Assembly (NCBI GenBank): GCA_000431075.1
Contig: HF986915.1
Span: 1-23,832, forward strand
Reading direction: 5' to 3'
Source of the DNA: Firmicutes bacterium CAG:555
GTDB taxonomy: Bacteria; Bacillota; Clostridia; Oscillospirales; Oscillospiraceae
Length of the DNA: 23,832 bases
The notes under the pieces were generated by a model. It did not search any database. It was not told where the DNA came from and saw nothing but the letters and a program-made list of their open reading frames with translations. Both the position numbers and the translations under genes were made by a program. Positions 23,338 through 23,832 of the stretch are shown here, in pieces (positions within the stretch are counted from its first letter, which is position 1; each line of letters opens with the position of its first letter).

Positions 23338-23832
23338 ATGGCAGAAAAAAGAGATTTTTATGAGGTTCTCGGCGTCAAAAAGGGCGCATCGGAGGACGAG
23401 CTGAAAAAAGCATACAGAAAGCTTGCCAAGGAAAATCACCCCGACCTGCATCCCGGCGACAAGGAATGCGAGGCTCGCTTCAAGGAGATAAACGAGGCGT
23501 ACGAGGTGCTCTCCGACCCCGATAAGCGGGCAAAGTACGACCAGTTCGGCCATGCGGCCTTTGACCCCAGCCAAGGCTTCGGCGGCGGCGGAGGCTTCGG
23601 CGGCTTTGAGGGCTTCGGCGGCTTCGGAGATATCTTCAGCGACATCTTCGGCGGCGGCTTCGGCTTTGGCGGCGGTGGCGGCAGAAACCCCAACGCACCC
23701 CGCAAGGGCGATAATCTGCGTGCAACTGTCAACATAAAGTTTGAGGAGGCTGCCTTCGGCGTAAAGAAGGATGTCTTTGTCTCCAAGATCGAGCAGTGCC
23801 CCGACTGTAAGGGCACCGGCTGGGGCGGGGGG
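23338..23832 (+). CDS. dnaJ: Chaperone protein DnaJ (Hsp40), 5' part
   Basis: The first 165 codons of DnaJ run off the right edge. The J domain (residues 1-70) has DFYEVLGVKKGAS and the essential HPD loop in ENHPDLHPGD, then YEVLSDPDKRAKYDQFG. A long Gly/Phe-rich linker follows. The C-terminal substrate domain begins with RATVNIKFEEAAFGVKKDV, and the first zinc-finger repeat starts as CPDCKGTG. GAGG precedes the ATG after the intergenic hairpin. DnaJ stimulates DnaK ATPase and delivers substrates. The last dozen bases are unusually G-rich and do not fit the family. Confidence 0.96.
   Translation, partial: MAEKRDFYEVLGVKKGASEDELKKAYRKLAKENHPDLHPGDKECEARFKEINEAYEVLSDPDKRAKYDQFGHAAFDPSQGFGGGGGFGGFEGFGGFGDIFSDIFGGGFGFGGGGGRNPNAPRKGDNLRATVNIKFEEAAFGVKKDVFVSKIEQCPDCKGTGWGGG

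Overview
The window reads as a chromosomal segment of a moderately G+C-rich Firmicute, most likely a Clostridia / Oscillospiraceae-type gut anaerobe. The evidence is the AddAB recombination nuclease (not RecBCD), the dgt-dnaG-rpoD primase-sigma cluster, and a CIRCE-controlled hrcA-grpE-dnaK-dnaJ operon, all with strong Shine-Dalgarno sites and near-consensus sigma-A promoters. This placement is inferred from gene content and order; no 16S gene is present.

Left edge (1-970): the 3' end of a tyrosine-recombinase gene lies about 105 bp from the 3' end of a tRNA-Ser(CGA) gene, so the window appears to start at the end of an element integrated into that tRNA. Upstream of the tRNA are two decayed copies of its 5' half, arranged as a tandem array of about 185-195 bp units.

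Accessory stretch (970-4364): a small bacterial PH-domain protein (minus strand), a CLC-family anion transporter whose filter motifs resemble the fluoride/proton antiporter clade, a small acidic hypothetical protein, and an A+T-richer block. That block holds a broken, toxin-like small ORF followed by three tandem paralogous proteins of 90-99 aa. It ends at a strong bidirectional terminator.

Housekeeping part (4379-23832): a class I/II aminotransferase (minus strand) is divergent from addB-addA. Then come rpmE (L31) with its own promoter, leader hairpin and terminator, and a roughly 280-nt intergenic region that folds into a very long closing helix with an internal pseudoknot, probably a structured ncRNA. 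hflX and a YigZ-family gene follow as a coupled pair, then dgt-dnaG-rpoD and tandem terminators. Last is the heat-shock operon hrcA-grpE-dnaK-dnaJ, with a CIRCE operator carrying an extra half-site; dnaJ runs off the window end.

The most interesting signals are the pseudoknotted RNA upstream of hflX, the tRNA-Ser 5'-half array beside the integrase, and the toxin-remnant plus triplicated small-gene cluster.
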